Shown in pieces: positions 9,590-17,007 of a stretch of DNA of 64,000 bases. The stretch is from Pseudomonas sp. PDM16. Its GTDB lineage: Bacteria > Pseudomonadota > Gammaproteobacteria > Pseudomonadales > Pseudomonadaceae. Both the position numbers and the translations under genes were made by a program. The stretch covers positions 124,001-188,000 of the forward strand of contig NZ_JACVAM010000007.1 of NCBI RefSeq assembly GCF_014851865.1. The letters are read 5' to 3'. Below the pieces are notes generated by a model. The model had not been told where the DNA came from. It worked only from the letters and a program-made list of their open reading frames with translations, and did not search any database. Position 1 is the stretch's first letter; every line of letters starts with the position of its first letter.

Positions 9590-9613
9590 AGCCGCCCTTG
9601 GGGCGGCTTTTTG
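9590..9613 (+). terminator. Rho-independent terminator of cysK
   Basis: A perfect 7-bp stem GCCGCCC/GGGCGGC with a TTG loop followed by a T-rich run, starting 23 bases after the cysK stop codon. Confidence 0.9.
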
Positions 9614-10147
9614 TTTTCTCTCCCCACACAAAGGGGCTGGGGTGGCCTGTGTCGGAATCAGGAGTCGCTTGCAAGACCCTCATCGTGGTGGGAGAGGGAC
9701 TGGCGTTGCGGGCAACCCAAGCCTTTTCTTGCACCGAAAAAGGGGCAGAAGATCTTCGACAATTCCTGGAGTTGGGAGCCCTTGAGGCGGATAGCTCAAC
9801 CGGAGTTAGGGGTTATGGAGCGCTTACCCTACAGATTGCTCCAGTCATTGATGTCATTTCGGGTTGGTATTTCTGCCAGTCGCTGCGAGCGTCTTTGAAC
9901 ATGTGTTGCTGCAGTGAGGCATTGAGAAATGTAGGCGAGACAGGTGAGTAAAAACTACCAGGAAGGCACAGGTTTACCCGTGGTCCAAGGCGCATTATTC
10001 TGGATAGATATCACCGTTTCGAAAGTTTGACGGGAGGTGTTGATAAATACTGTCGTGGCGAAAGTTTAGTCTGCTCCGCTGATTTTGTGTGCTTTGTTGC
10101 GTGAATTGTTCTTATCTTAAACTCTCATCGATTATCTGTTGGTCGAT
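9614..10147. other. Gene-poor left edge of an AT-rich island
   Basis: I see no convincing gene here. Reading frames in this stretch have no ribosome-binding site and no recognisable protein features. Base composition drops to AT-rich in the last 150 bases, which probably hold the promoter of the methyltransferase gene that follows. No inverted repeats or direct duplications marking an insertion junction are evident by eye. Confidence 0.6.
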
Positions 10148-11248
10148 ATGTCAAAGAAATGGTATTTCTCTCCTGAGAAAATAGTGGTGCAGCCCGAAGA
10201 GGATGGGGCATTGGTTGCCCATGTAGGAGACCCGTCCTCATTAAAAGTGAACCAAGTGGCGTTTGACGTATTGCAGTTACTATATGAGCCGCAGACGCTT
10301 GATGGTGTGGTAGAGCAATTATGTCGTGTATATGATGCCGACGAAGAAGAATGCGCCCGGTTCGTTCTGCATTTTTTGCGTGAGTTGGAGTCGACTGGTT
10401 GGATTGTTGCACTTTCTCCGGGGCGCGATGAGTCGCCACTCAATTCGCGCTATCTTGGCCTGCTGAAGCGTGTTTTGGTGAACTGGATATACCCCGAGCA
10501 TGAATTGCAGGTGAGCTATCTTCAAAGTGACTATGTTGCCGAGGATCGATTGGCCCGCAGTCGCCACTTGCGTGATATCTCCCATATCGAGGCGGAAAAG
10601 TATGCCGAACTGTTGGAGAAGAAAAGGCATGGCTTTGTAACTGTCTTGTCACACACGTTGGTGGGGCTGCGGCGGCTGAATCACTTGGAATATTGTGCAA
10701 GGCAGATTTTTGCGCAAGGTATACCGGGCGACTTCTTCGAGGCTGGTGTCTGTCAGGGCGGGGCGAGTATTTTTCTGCGGGCATTGCAGGTTGTTTTTGG
10801 TGAAGAGCAGCGCAGAACGTGGGCGGCAGATTCCTTTGAAGGATTACCGCCTGCTGCTTTGCCTCAAGACGAAGGGTTGGATTTTACCGAGCCCAACTAC
10901 CCGTGGTTGGCATTCAGCCAGGAAAGAGTTGAGGAGCACTTCAGGCGGTATGACCTATGGAGCGATCATGTGCGCTTGGTCAAGGGCTGGTTTAGTGAAA
11001 CCTTGCCAACGTTGGACTGTGGGCCGCTTGCCATACTCAGACTGGATGCCGACTTATATCAGTCAACCATGGAAGTGTTGGTCAATCTGTATGACAAGGT
11101 GGTTCCGGGTGGTTTTGTGGTGGTTGACGATTACGGAGCGTTTCAGGCCTGTCGATTGGCGGTTGATGATTTCCGGATTGAGCGGAACATTCAGGAACCG
11201 CTGAAATGGATTGACTGGAGCGGTGTTTATTGGCGTAAGAACTGCTGA
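10148..11248 (+). CDS. PqqD-like RRE domain fused to TylF-family O-methyltransferase
   Basis: A 366-residue two-domain protein. Residues 1-95 have the PqqD/RiPP-recognition pattern: beta strands, then N35-x-x-A-F-D-V-L-Q-L-L, a helix with LDGVVEQLC, and LREL-x-x-x-GWI. Residues 190-366 are a TylF/MycF macrocin O-methyltransferase: GDFFEAGVCQGGA (194-206), ADSFEGLPP, then LRLDADLYQST (297-307) and VVDDY, which supply the metal-binding acidic residues. TylF enzymes methylate sugar hydroxyls with SAM and Mg2+. ATG at 10148 was used although a TTG occurs three codons earlier; no strong ribosome-binding site is seen. It converges on the asparagine-synthetase gene and probably tailors the RiPP made by that operon, or its sugar. 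Confidence 0.82.
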   Translation: MSKKWYFSPEKIVVQPEEDGALVAHVGDPSSLKVNQVAFDVLQLLYEPQTLDGVVEQLCRVYDADEEECARFVLHFLRELESTGWIVALSPGRDESPLNSRYLGLLKRVLVNWIYPEHELQVSYLQSDYVAEDRLARSRHLRDISHIEAEKYAELLEKKRHGFVTVLSHTLVGLRRLNHLEYCARQIFAQGIPGDFFEAGVCQGGASIFLRALQVVFGEEQRRTWAADSFEGLPPAALPQDEGLDFTEPNYPWLAFSQERVEEHFRRYDLWSDHVRLVKGWFSETLPTLDCGPLAILRLDADLYQSTMEVLVNLYDKVVPGGFVVVDDYGAFQACRLAVDDFRIERNIQEPLKWIDWSGVYWRKNC

Positions 11249-11332
11249 AAGTAATAAATCCGATATTTTCCGGGGGGGGCTTTCCTGCCTTATGATCTTT
11301 AGCTTCTTGAGCGGAACCCAGAGCTTCAGTCG

Positions 11333-13132
11333 CTAGAAATCATGGCTTGATATTTTTCCTTCACGAGTCAGAAAAAACAGTCCTGCCTGTAAGCCTCGGT
11401 GAAAGTCAAACAAGTTTCTGTCGGGCAGTTGGTTGGTCTGAGTGCGATTCCAGGCTTCTGTAATGGCGCTTAGGTTGAGATAGTGCGCCACAGAAGGGGA
11501 TGTGCGCATCAAGTCCATCACATGAGCGACAGATTCGCGGTATTTGCTGTAGCGAAACCCCAGGTCGGCAGGTTGCATTCCTCGAATATTCGTAGTTCTC
11601 GTCGATTCCGGAATGATGCCTTTCATGGCATTTCTGATTAATAACCTGTTCTGGGCCGCGTTAAGGTATTCCGAATCTGGGATTTGCAAGCACCATTCGA
11701 AAACGCTTTGATCACACGTAGGATCAGCCAGAGTTATACCAAAGGCTCTGGCAGTCAGCTGTGCAAAACTCTGACTCGTTGTCAGCATCGGAAACATATG
11801 ATCACGAAACTGGCGGTGGCTGGTGACCTTGGCACTGGCCGACATGAAGTCGGTTTCGAATCTACGTTGCCAATGCAGGCACATATTGGGATGCGCTATA
11901 GCCGTTAGCGCTGGAGTGAAGCGGGTAGTGGGAAAATCGCGGGCGGGATTGATAGAGCGCAGCGTATCTCCCACCAATAGCCGTAGTCTGTCAGGCCAGC
12001 TTTGCTGGTTGTGCCGCAGGTACTGTGACGCCTGCTCCCACTCTTTCCTGAATAGCAAGCTCCATATATTGGCTCGGCCGCCGTTCCACGAAACCGTAAT
12101 GTTGCCTGCCAGGCCGCCCAGCAGGGTGTCGAATCCATCGTGTTTGACAGTCTGATAGAGGTGATGAATCCAGGTTGCGTTCGAATTGGCCGCCTGCATC
12201 CTGCCTGTCGCCTCCAGCATGAAAACGGTGGCGCCGATAGGGTTGAGGTGATCACTCTGGACGGCCATGTGTCTGATATTTGAGTACATGGCAGCTAGCT
12301 GGCCTGCGGCCGGCCATTCATTGACCAGTTTCCCGGGCAGGTGAAGATTCTGGGCTTCTCGAACCGGGACGTGAGTGTAGGCGCATACACCCCGGTTTTC
12401 TCCCATCAATATACGCGCGGCCAAGGCGGTTACGGAGCCAGAGTCGAGCCCGGCACTGAGCATGCTGGCGGCATTTCCAGTGCGAGGTAATCTGTTGACG
12501 ACGGCCTGCTGGTATCGCTGTAAAAATTCCTCAACGTACTCTTCGGATGTGCAGGCTTGGTTTGTCTGAAACTGGGTAATTTGCCAGTAAGTTTCTGAGT
12601 TTATTTTTCCTGGTTTTATTATGTTGAATGTGGCTGAGCCGATTTGGCGGATTGCTTTGTATTCAGTCTGCAGGTAATCGTCATAATGGAGCCACTGCAC
12701 GATATGGCTCAACGTCCGAGCTTCATGAAGGTCTTGGGAAATACCCTCAGTGTTCAGAATGTCAATTAAATTGGCGGAAAATACCAATTGACCTTTTGGG
12801 GTCCAAGCATAAAACAAGGTGGTCGGGCTGCTTGGATCAATTGCCAGTATCACTGATTGCCTGCGGGCGTCCCAAACGGCAAGCCACCAATCTCCTCTGA
12901 TGTATCGGAACATGCCAACATCCCAGCGCTGAAATGCCAGGAGTAGTAAGTCCTGGGTGTTGACGCTCTGTGGGTCTGCATTATCCTGCCCAAGCCGAGA
13001 TTTCAGTTCAGAGAGGTTGTCAATACGAGCGTGACAACCAAGTAGATAATGCTTTTCGGGGAGCGGCTGTGCATTCTGGCTTGCCGAAGTCTGGGCGAAA
13101 TTTTTTTCTGCAAAATCTACGAGTGTTGCCAT
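11333..13132 (-). CDS. Asparagine-synthetase-type amide ligase (putative lasso cyclase)
   Basis: A 599-residue protein with the two-domain plan of class B asparagine synthetase. An N-terminal glutaminase-like domain (about 27-170) lacks the catalytic Cys at position 2, so it cannot hydrolyse glutamine in the normal way. The C-terminal synthetase domain has the PP-loop SAGLDS at residues 226-231, the ATP-binding signature that activates a carboxylate by adenylation. This composition is that of lasso-peptide cyclases (C proteins), which join the core N terminus to an Asp/Glu side chain. ATG at 13132 is preferred over the TTG at 13153 because the latter abuts the kinase stop. It is the last gene of the operon. 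Confidence 0.82.
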   Translation of the reverse strand: MATLVDFAEKNFAQTSASQNAQPLPEKHYLLGCHARIDNLSELKSRLGQDNADPQSVNTQDLLLLAFQRWDVGMFRYIRGDWWLAVWDARRQSVILAIDPSSPTTLFYAWTPKGQLVFSANLIDILNTEGISQDLHEARTLSHIVQWLHYDDYLQTEYKAIRQIGSATFNIIKPGKINSETYWQITQFQTNQACTSEEYVEEFLQRYQQAVVNRLPRTGNAASMLSAGLDSGSVTALAARILMGENRGVCAYTHVPVREAQNLHLPGKLVNEWPAAGQLAAMYSNIRHMAVQSDHLNPIGATVFMLEATGRMQAANSNATWIHHLYQTVKHDGFDTLLGGLAGNITVSWNGGRANIWSLLFRKEWEQASQYLRHNQQSWPDRLRLLVGDTLRSINPARDFPTTRFTPALTAIAHPNMCLHWQRRFETDFMSASAKVTSHRQFRDHMFPMLTTSQSFAQLTARAFGITLADPTCDQSVFEWCLQIPDSEYLNAAQNRLLIRNAMKGIIPESTRTTNIRGMQPADLGFRYSKYRESVAHVMDLMRTSPSVAHYLNLSAITEAWNRTQTNQLPDRNLFDFHRGLQAGLFFLTREGKISSHDF

Positions 13133-13153
13133 GGTGATAGTTCGCCTGCTCAA

Positions 13154-14119
13154 TTATTCAGTGTTCTTGCAAAGGTGCGATAATAAAAAATCATGAGCAC
13201 TTTGCAGGCTATGCAAACCCTCTGATAGTTGCAGAGTAAACACGGGAATCTGTTGTGCCAGTTTTACCAGCGCCTGGAACGGCTTTTGCCATAACTCGGG
13301 GCTGGCGGGCTGCCCGAGATATAACTGATGCAACAGTAGACCTATGGCCAAGTTGGCGGGTAATGGCTCTGCTGACATTCGGTCCTTACTTCGCTCTCCC
13401 AGCAGGTAAATGGCTTGTATCGGACGATCCTGTGGAATGAACGCATCAGGCTGCTGCGCAAGATCCCAGTAACACTTTTCGCCGGTCAGAGCGGTTCGCT
13501 CATAGACACTCTTCAATGAGGTCATGTGTGGAAGCAGCTCGGATGCTGTGTTCGGCCATAATCGCAACTGGGCAAACCCGTGGGCTGCAATGAATTGGTT
13601 GTTGCTGTGATTTATGCTGACGATATCGTCACTAAGCAGTGTCGCGCCGGCTTTTAGCAATGCCGCCGTGGTGCTGGATTTGCCGGCGCCCGATGGTGCG
13701 GCCAATAAAATACATGACTCACCGAGTTGAACTGCGTTGGCGTGCAGGGCCAGTTTTCCGGATAAATGCAGAATACGTCCCGCCATGATCGAGGTGCATA
13801 CGCGTATTACATCATGCAAGGATACCTCTGGACTCCACCATGCCTCCATCCGATCCCCGTTCGGTTGTAGCTTGAATTCCACTTGCCCCTGATTCAATGG
13901 ATCGTGGAAGCGGATGACTATTTCCCTATTATCAGATATCCACTCGCTAGAGATGGGAGTGATTTGCTTAGCCTGGGGGGGGGGCTTTGCAAGAGAAGTG
14001 CCGCCATGCAATAAAATCAGGCAGTCAGGTTTTTCTGGATTGGCTTCGGTTAGAAAGTGAATGGGGTGGTTGACGGCAAGATGCAGCCCAAATGTTCGAT
14101 AGTAATATAGGTTGGGCAT
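13154..14119 (-). CDS. HprK-like serine kinase of the RiPP cluster
   Basis: A 321-residue kinase with the C-terminal fold of HPr kinase. The P-loop PSGAGKSS is at residues 142-149, preceded by a conserved HANAV and followed by LLSDDIVSI, matching the acidic pair of the HprK family. The N-terminal 120 residues are divergent. In paeninodin-type lasso clusters such kinases phosphorylate the C-terminal Ser of the precursor. The precursor encoded upstream ends in Ser. The gene starts eight bases after the glycosyltransferase stop, so translation is probably coupled. Confidence 0.82.
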   Translation of the reverse strand: MPNLYYYRTFGLHLAVNHPIHFLTEANPEKPDCLILLHGGTSLAKPPPQAKQITPISSEWISDNREIVIRFHDPLNQGQVEFKLQPNGDRMEAWWSPEVSLHDVIRVCTSIMAGRILHLSGKLALHANAVQLGESCILLAAPSGAGKSSTTAALLKAGATLLSDDIVSINHSNNQFIAAHGFAQLRLWPNTASELLPHMTSLKSVYERTALTGEKCYWDLAQQPDAFIPQDRPIQAIYLLGERSKDRMSAEPLPANLAIGLLLHQLYLGQPASPELWQKPFQALVKLAQQIPVFTLQLSEGLHSLQSAHDFLLSHLCKNTE

Positions 14120-14127
14120 GATTGACG

Positions 14128-15693
14128 CTACTGTGAACTCTCTGGTGTCAGTAGTCTGGCGCGTGTTCTGAATATGTCCAACTCTTTGGTTTCCGGATGA
14201 TGTTTCTCCAGTATCTGGATCAGGCCAAATAAAGAAAAATAATCATAGGGCAGCCAATCCAATATAAGTCGAAAATGGCGTTCCAGGTCTTTTGCGGGAA
14301 GTCCTTTGAGCTGAATTCTTTTCAGGGGATGCTGTACCTTTGTCAAGAGGCTTTCTTTGCGATGGCTATCCGATGGCGGAACAATTGAGTGCGCCAGTGC
14401 AGAAAACTCATCCGCCCATATGGTGCTGTTAGTGGGAATTTGTGTCGCGTCAAGCGCCCGTTCTCTCTGTCCTGCAGCCAGCAGGCTCCGGATCAATAGC
14501 CAGCGCACTTGAGGCAGGTCGGCGTGCTCATTGAGTAGTGTGTGGCACAGCTGGATCGATTGTTCATAGTGCTGCTCGTTCATGGCCTTATGAATTGCCC
14601 ACCATGTCTTCCGTTCTTTTTCGGACCAAGGCCTCAGCTTGTCATGGGGTGTTTGGGATTGCGGCGGTAGAAACGTCGAAAATATCGACTCCAGATGATC
14701 CTTTATGGTTATCGGGCTTCGATGCTCTTGTGCCCATTGGCGGGCCGTATCTGCCAGTCTATTTAGAGTGGAGCGATCCCGATAAAGTCGCTCCAGCCCC
14801 TCGTACATGGCCGCTGGCGAGTCAAATAGAATTGCCCGCTCATGATGAGGATAGAACGGGGGTAAATTGCTGAGAAGACTGGCGCAGCCATTGATGGAAT
14901 ACTGGACGAATTTGCCATCGCTGCGACAGCGATTGAAACGGGTGTCTTTGAGTGGTGCTATGCCCACATGCAGTGACTGTAAAAAACTGAAGTAATCGGC
15001 CTCATCCCCAAAGGGAGTATGCGTGACTTGCGCCAATGGCAAAGCGCTCAAGAAATCGCCTAGTTTGCTGCTGCAACCCATGAGTGAGAATCGGGCATCT
15101 GGATGAACATCCAGAAATCTTGCCAATGCAGGGGCAATCCACAGCAGATCATCCAGGTGAGTTGTCGACCCGCCCCAGCCGATGATAAATCCCTTTGGCT
15201 TCAATGGTGTGATGCGAGGGGGCTCGACCCATGGGTCAGTGACCAGTCGTATAGGGTGCAGTGCTTCATAGTATCTGGCCAGTTCCTGGGACGAAAATAA
15301 GACAGCATCGCAATAATGAGCCAGATTAAGTAAGTACTGTCGGCTTAATGGGGATTTCAATGGATGAGTGGCAGGCAACCAGTCGCCAAGCAATGCGATA
15401 TCGTCATTGATTTCATACAATGTCCCCAGTTTGGCCATCTTCCTGTGTTGGATGACGTGCCAGAGCCAGTGGATATTGCACTGAATAATGATCAGCAGGT
15501 CGCAATGCAGTGAAAATTCGAAGGCTTCCGGTGCATGCACGGAGAGTTCCGTGACATCGATCAGAGGGTCGTTCTGCCACAGTGAGCATGGCTTCCATAC
15601 TCGCTGCAGGAAATTTCCATGATTTTCATTTTTGATGGCGCCTGAGTGAAGCCAAACAATATGGAATTTTGATTGGGCATGACGTCTAGGCAC
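14128..15693 (-). CDS. Glycosyltransferase with C-terminal helical region
   Basis: A 521-residue protein beginning at a GTG codon (15693) with GGATGAG upstream. Residues 1-340 resemble a GT-B glycosyltransferase: KGFIIGWGGSTTH and later SDGKFVQYSINGCASLLSNLPP are the nucleotide-sugar side loops of family 4-like enzymes. The last 180 residues are helical and TPR-like, with LRSLLAAGQRERALDA, possibly for partner binding. It is in the RiPP operon between precursor and kinase, so glycosylation of the peptide is likely. In related clusters a sugar is added to a phosphorylated tail residue, but the acceptor here is unknown. Confidence 0.75.
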   Translation of the reverse strand: MPRRHAQSKFHIVWLHSGAIKNENHGNFLQRVWKPCSLWQNDPLIDVTELSVHAPEAFEFSLHCDLLIIIQCNIHWLWHVIQHRKMAKLGTLYEINDDIALLGDWLPATHPLKSPLSRQYLLNLAHYCDAVLFSSQELARYYEALHPIRLVTDPWVEPPRITPLKPKGFIIGWGGSTTHLDDLLWIAPALARFLDVHPDARFSLMGCSSKLGDFLSALPLAQVTHTPFGDEADYFSFLQSLHVGIAPLKDTRFNRCRSDGKFVQYSINGCASLLSNLPPFYPHHERAILFDSPAAMYEGLERLYRDRSTLNRLADTARQWAQEHRSPITIKDHLESIFSTFLPPQSQTPHDKLRPWSEKERKTWWAIHKAMNEQHYEQSIQLCHTLLNEHADLPQVRWLLIRSLLAAGQRERALDATQIPTNSTIWADEFSALAHSIVPPSDSHRKESLLTKVQHPLKRIQLKGLPAKDLERHFRLILDWLPYDYFSLFGLIQILEKHHPETKELDIFRTRARLLTPESSQ

Positions 15694-15787
15694 GGATGCT
15701 CATCCAACGCTGACTTAAAAGCTTTATTTACAGTTGACTGATTCGTTCCTATGGCAGGAGCGCTTGAAATGGTCAGGAATTAATGAA

Positions 15788-15812
15788 AGGAGCATATATC
15801 GCTGTTGCTCCT
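15788..15812 (-). terminator. Hairpin between precursor and glycosyltransferase genes
   Basis: Inverted repeat AGGAGCA (15788-15794) and TGCTCCT (15806-15812) with an 11-base loop. On the minus strand it is followed by TTCATTAATTCC, a weak T-rich end. It sits in the 253-base gap after the precursor stop. It may partly terminate transcription so that more precursor than enzyme is made. Confidence 0.45.
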
Positions 15813-15946
15813 GTCCTTAGTAATGGCGTATTTTGATAAAGAAGATGCTATAGCAACTGCGGCTATTCTGAAATTATGTCTGCCCGTAAGTTCGAAAAAT
15901 GCTCGTTTACAATTCGTAAACTCTGTTTTCACTTGTTTTCGTTGTG

Positions 15947-16108
15947 TTAGCTTGCGTATGTGGAAAAATCCGCGCCGTCAAAAGTACCCGCGCCGCTTTC
16001 GGTTAGCGCGATATCCATTTTTTCGAACTTTGGTGCAATAAATGTTTTTTTCTCCGCAGAGGCTGGGGTGGTGGTCTCTTTGCTCGGTGTGGTATCTGGC
16101 TTTTGCAT
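15947..16108 (-). CDS. Putative lasso-type RiPP precursor, 53 aa
   Basis: A 53-residue ORF beginning with ATG at 16108, 37 bases after the PqqD-like gene stop, with GAGA as a modest ribosome-binding site. The N-terminal 20 residues are Thr/Lys/Pro/Glu rich. Residues 23-36 read FIAPKFEKMDIALT, matching a lasso leader pattern with an aromatic residue, x-x-P-x-hydrophobic, and a Thr. With that Thr at leader position -2, the core would be SGAGTFDGADFSTYAS (residues 38-53), with Asp at core positions 7 and 10 as ring-closing candidates. If cleavage is one residue later, Asp falls at 6 and 9. The C-terminal Ser suits the HprK-like kinase. No cysteines are present. Function is inferred from sequence and neighbours. 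Confidence 0.8.
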   Translation of the reverse strand: MQKPDTTPSKETTTPASAEKKTFIAPKFEKMDIALTESGAGTFDGADFSTYAS

Positions 16109-16145
16109 GATTTTTCTCGGCTAATTTGACTGTGGATCGGGAGGT

Positions 16146-16478
16146 TTATATTTGTGACGTCTCGGTTGCTGCGGTGTTGGTAGGGCTTTGAAGCGAAATC
16201 ATATTTTCTTTGTGCAGCTCTAGGATAAAGTGCTCTACCGCGTCTCTGCAGTGCTGCTCTGAAACTTCATAGTCCTCATGGATAATCATGCATAATTCAT
16301 CGATTGTGCGAGGGCTGGCTAGTGACTCCCATATCAGCTTGGCTGTTGGGTTCAGATCAAAGTAAGCACCCTGCTCAATGCTCAGCATGACCAAGTGCTC
16401 CCCCAGCATGGCAGATACTCCGGGGGAACTCTGGACGACTAACGTATCGGATTCAATTCTGTATGAGGTGTCAGTCAT
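16146..16478 (-). CDS. PqqD-family peptide recognition protein (B1-like)
   Basis: A 110-residue protein with the PqqD/RRE fold pattern: an N-terminal strand region (YRIESDTLVVQS), then G-x-x-A-Y-F-D-L-N-P-T-A-K-L-I-W-E-S-L (about 43-62), the helix IDELCMII, and a C-terminal helix DAVEHFILELHKENMI. These domains bind RiPP leader peptides and deliver them to modifying enzymes; a stand-alone copy is the B1 protein of lasso systems. ATG at 16478 was chosen; a longer frame begins at 16547 but has no support. It is the first gene of the operon, directly before the precursor. Confidence 0.87.
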   Translation of the reverse strand: MTDTSYRIESDTLVVQSSPGVSAMLGEHLVMLSIEQGAYFDLNPTAKLIWESLASPRTIDELCMIIHEDYEVSEQHCRDAVEHFILELHKENMISLQSPTNTAATETSQI

Positions 16479-16808
16479 TGAACGCTCTAGCTCGGAACAT
16501 TTCTTGACGTCAGTGTTGCCAGCACCTGTGCATACGATGGGCCTCACCGTTATGTACCAGCCTGCTGACCTTAATCACATTCGATATGCTGGTCCGCCCT
16601 GCGGCTCATACGGCACACAACACTCAAATCGCTACTTGCAGTCGACTAAGCCTTCATGCTGAGGCAGTGCTGGCTGCCGTTGTGAGTCTAACGCAGTATC
16701 ACCAACGCAGATAGATTTTCGATGACTCGCCAGAGAGGGTCTTCCAAGAGCTGCAGCGCAGTAGCTTATAGGCTCTATGCGAAAAGTATTGCCGTAGGTA
16801 CCGCAGCA

Positions 16809-16958
16809 TACCGGCGTGAGCATGGCGGCAAGATTTCTCGCCAGCCTGTCTTGGCGAGTACCGGCTCTGCGATTCTCTTTCAACCAGCCGAACATTCGCT
16901 CGACGATGTTTCGTTGCGTGCCTTTCGGGCAGTCAGATAGTCGAGGTGGGTCGGCTGG
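16809..16958 (-). pseudogene. IS5-type transposase C-terminal remnant
   Basis: A stretch on the minus strand translates to GTQRNIVERMFGWLKENRRAGTRQDRLARN, here shown by its core RNIVERMFGWLKENRR. This is the conserved end of IS5-family DDE transposases, including the catalytic Glu of the ERMF block. The upstream parts of the gene and any terminal inverted repeats are absent, so it is a fossil. It sits 330 bases upstream of the RiPP operon, at its boundary with high-GC sequence. The surrounding 16479-17007 region holds no other gene that I can support, and probably includes the promoter of the RiPP operon near 16480-16700. Confidence 0.75.
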
Positions 16959-17007
16959 TGTGGCGGCGTTAGCCGCTTTCGAATTGCCGTAGGAGGACTC
17001 CTGGGCT

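Noticed and set aside
9577..9951. A 124-codon plus-strand frame after cysK
   Set aside because: It starts inside the cysK terminator and has no domain-like pattern.
15727..15800. A 23-codon minus-strand frame after the precursor, considered as a second precursor
   Set aside because: Starts inside the hairpin without a proper ribosome-binding site, and lacks a leader or core pattern.
15805..16041. Plus-strand 78-codon frame opposite the proposed RiPP precursor
   Set aside because: No ribosome-binding site or known pattern, very basic shadow-like composition; the minus-strand ORF fits the operon and leader pattern.
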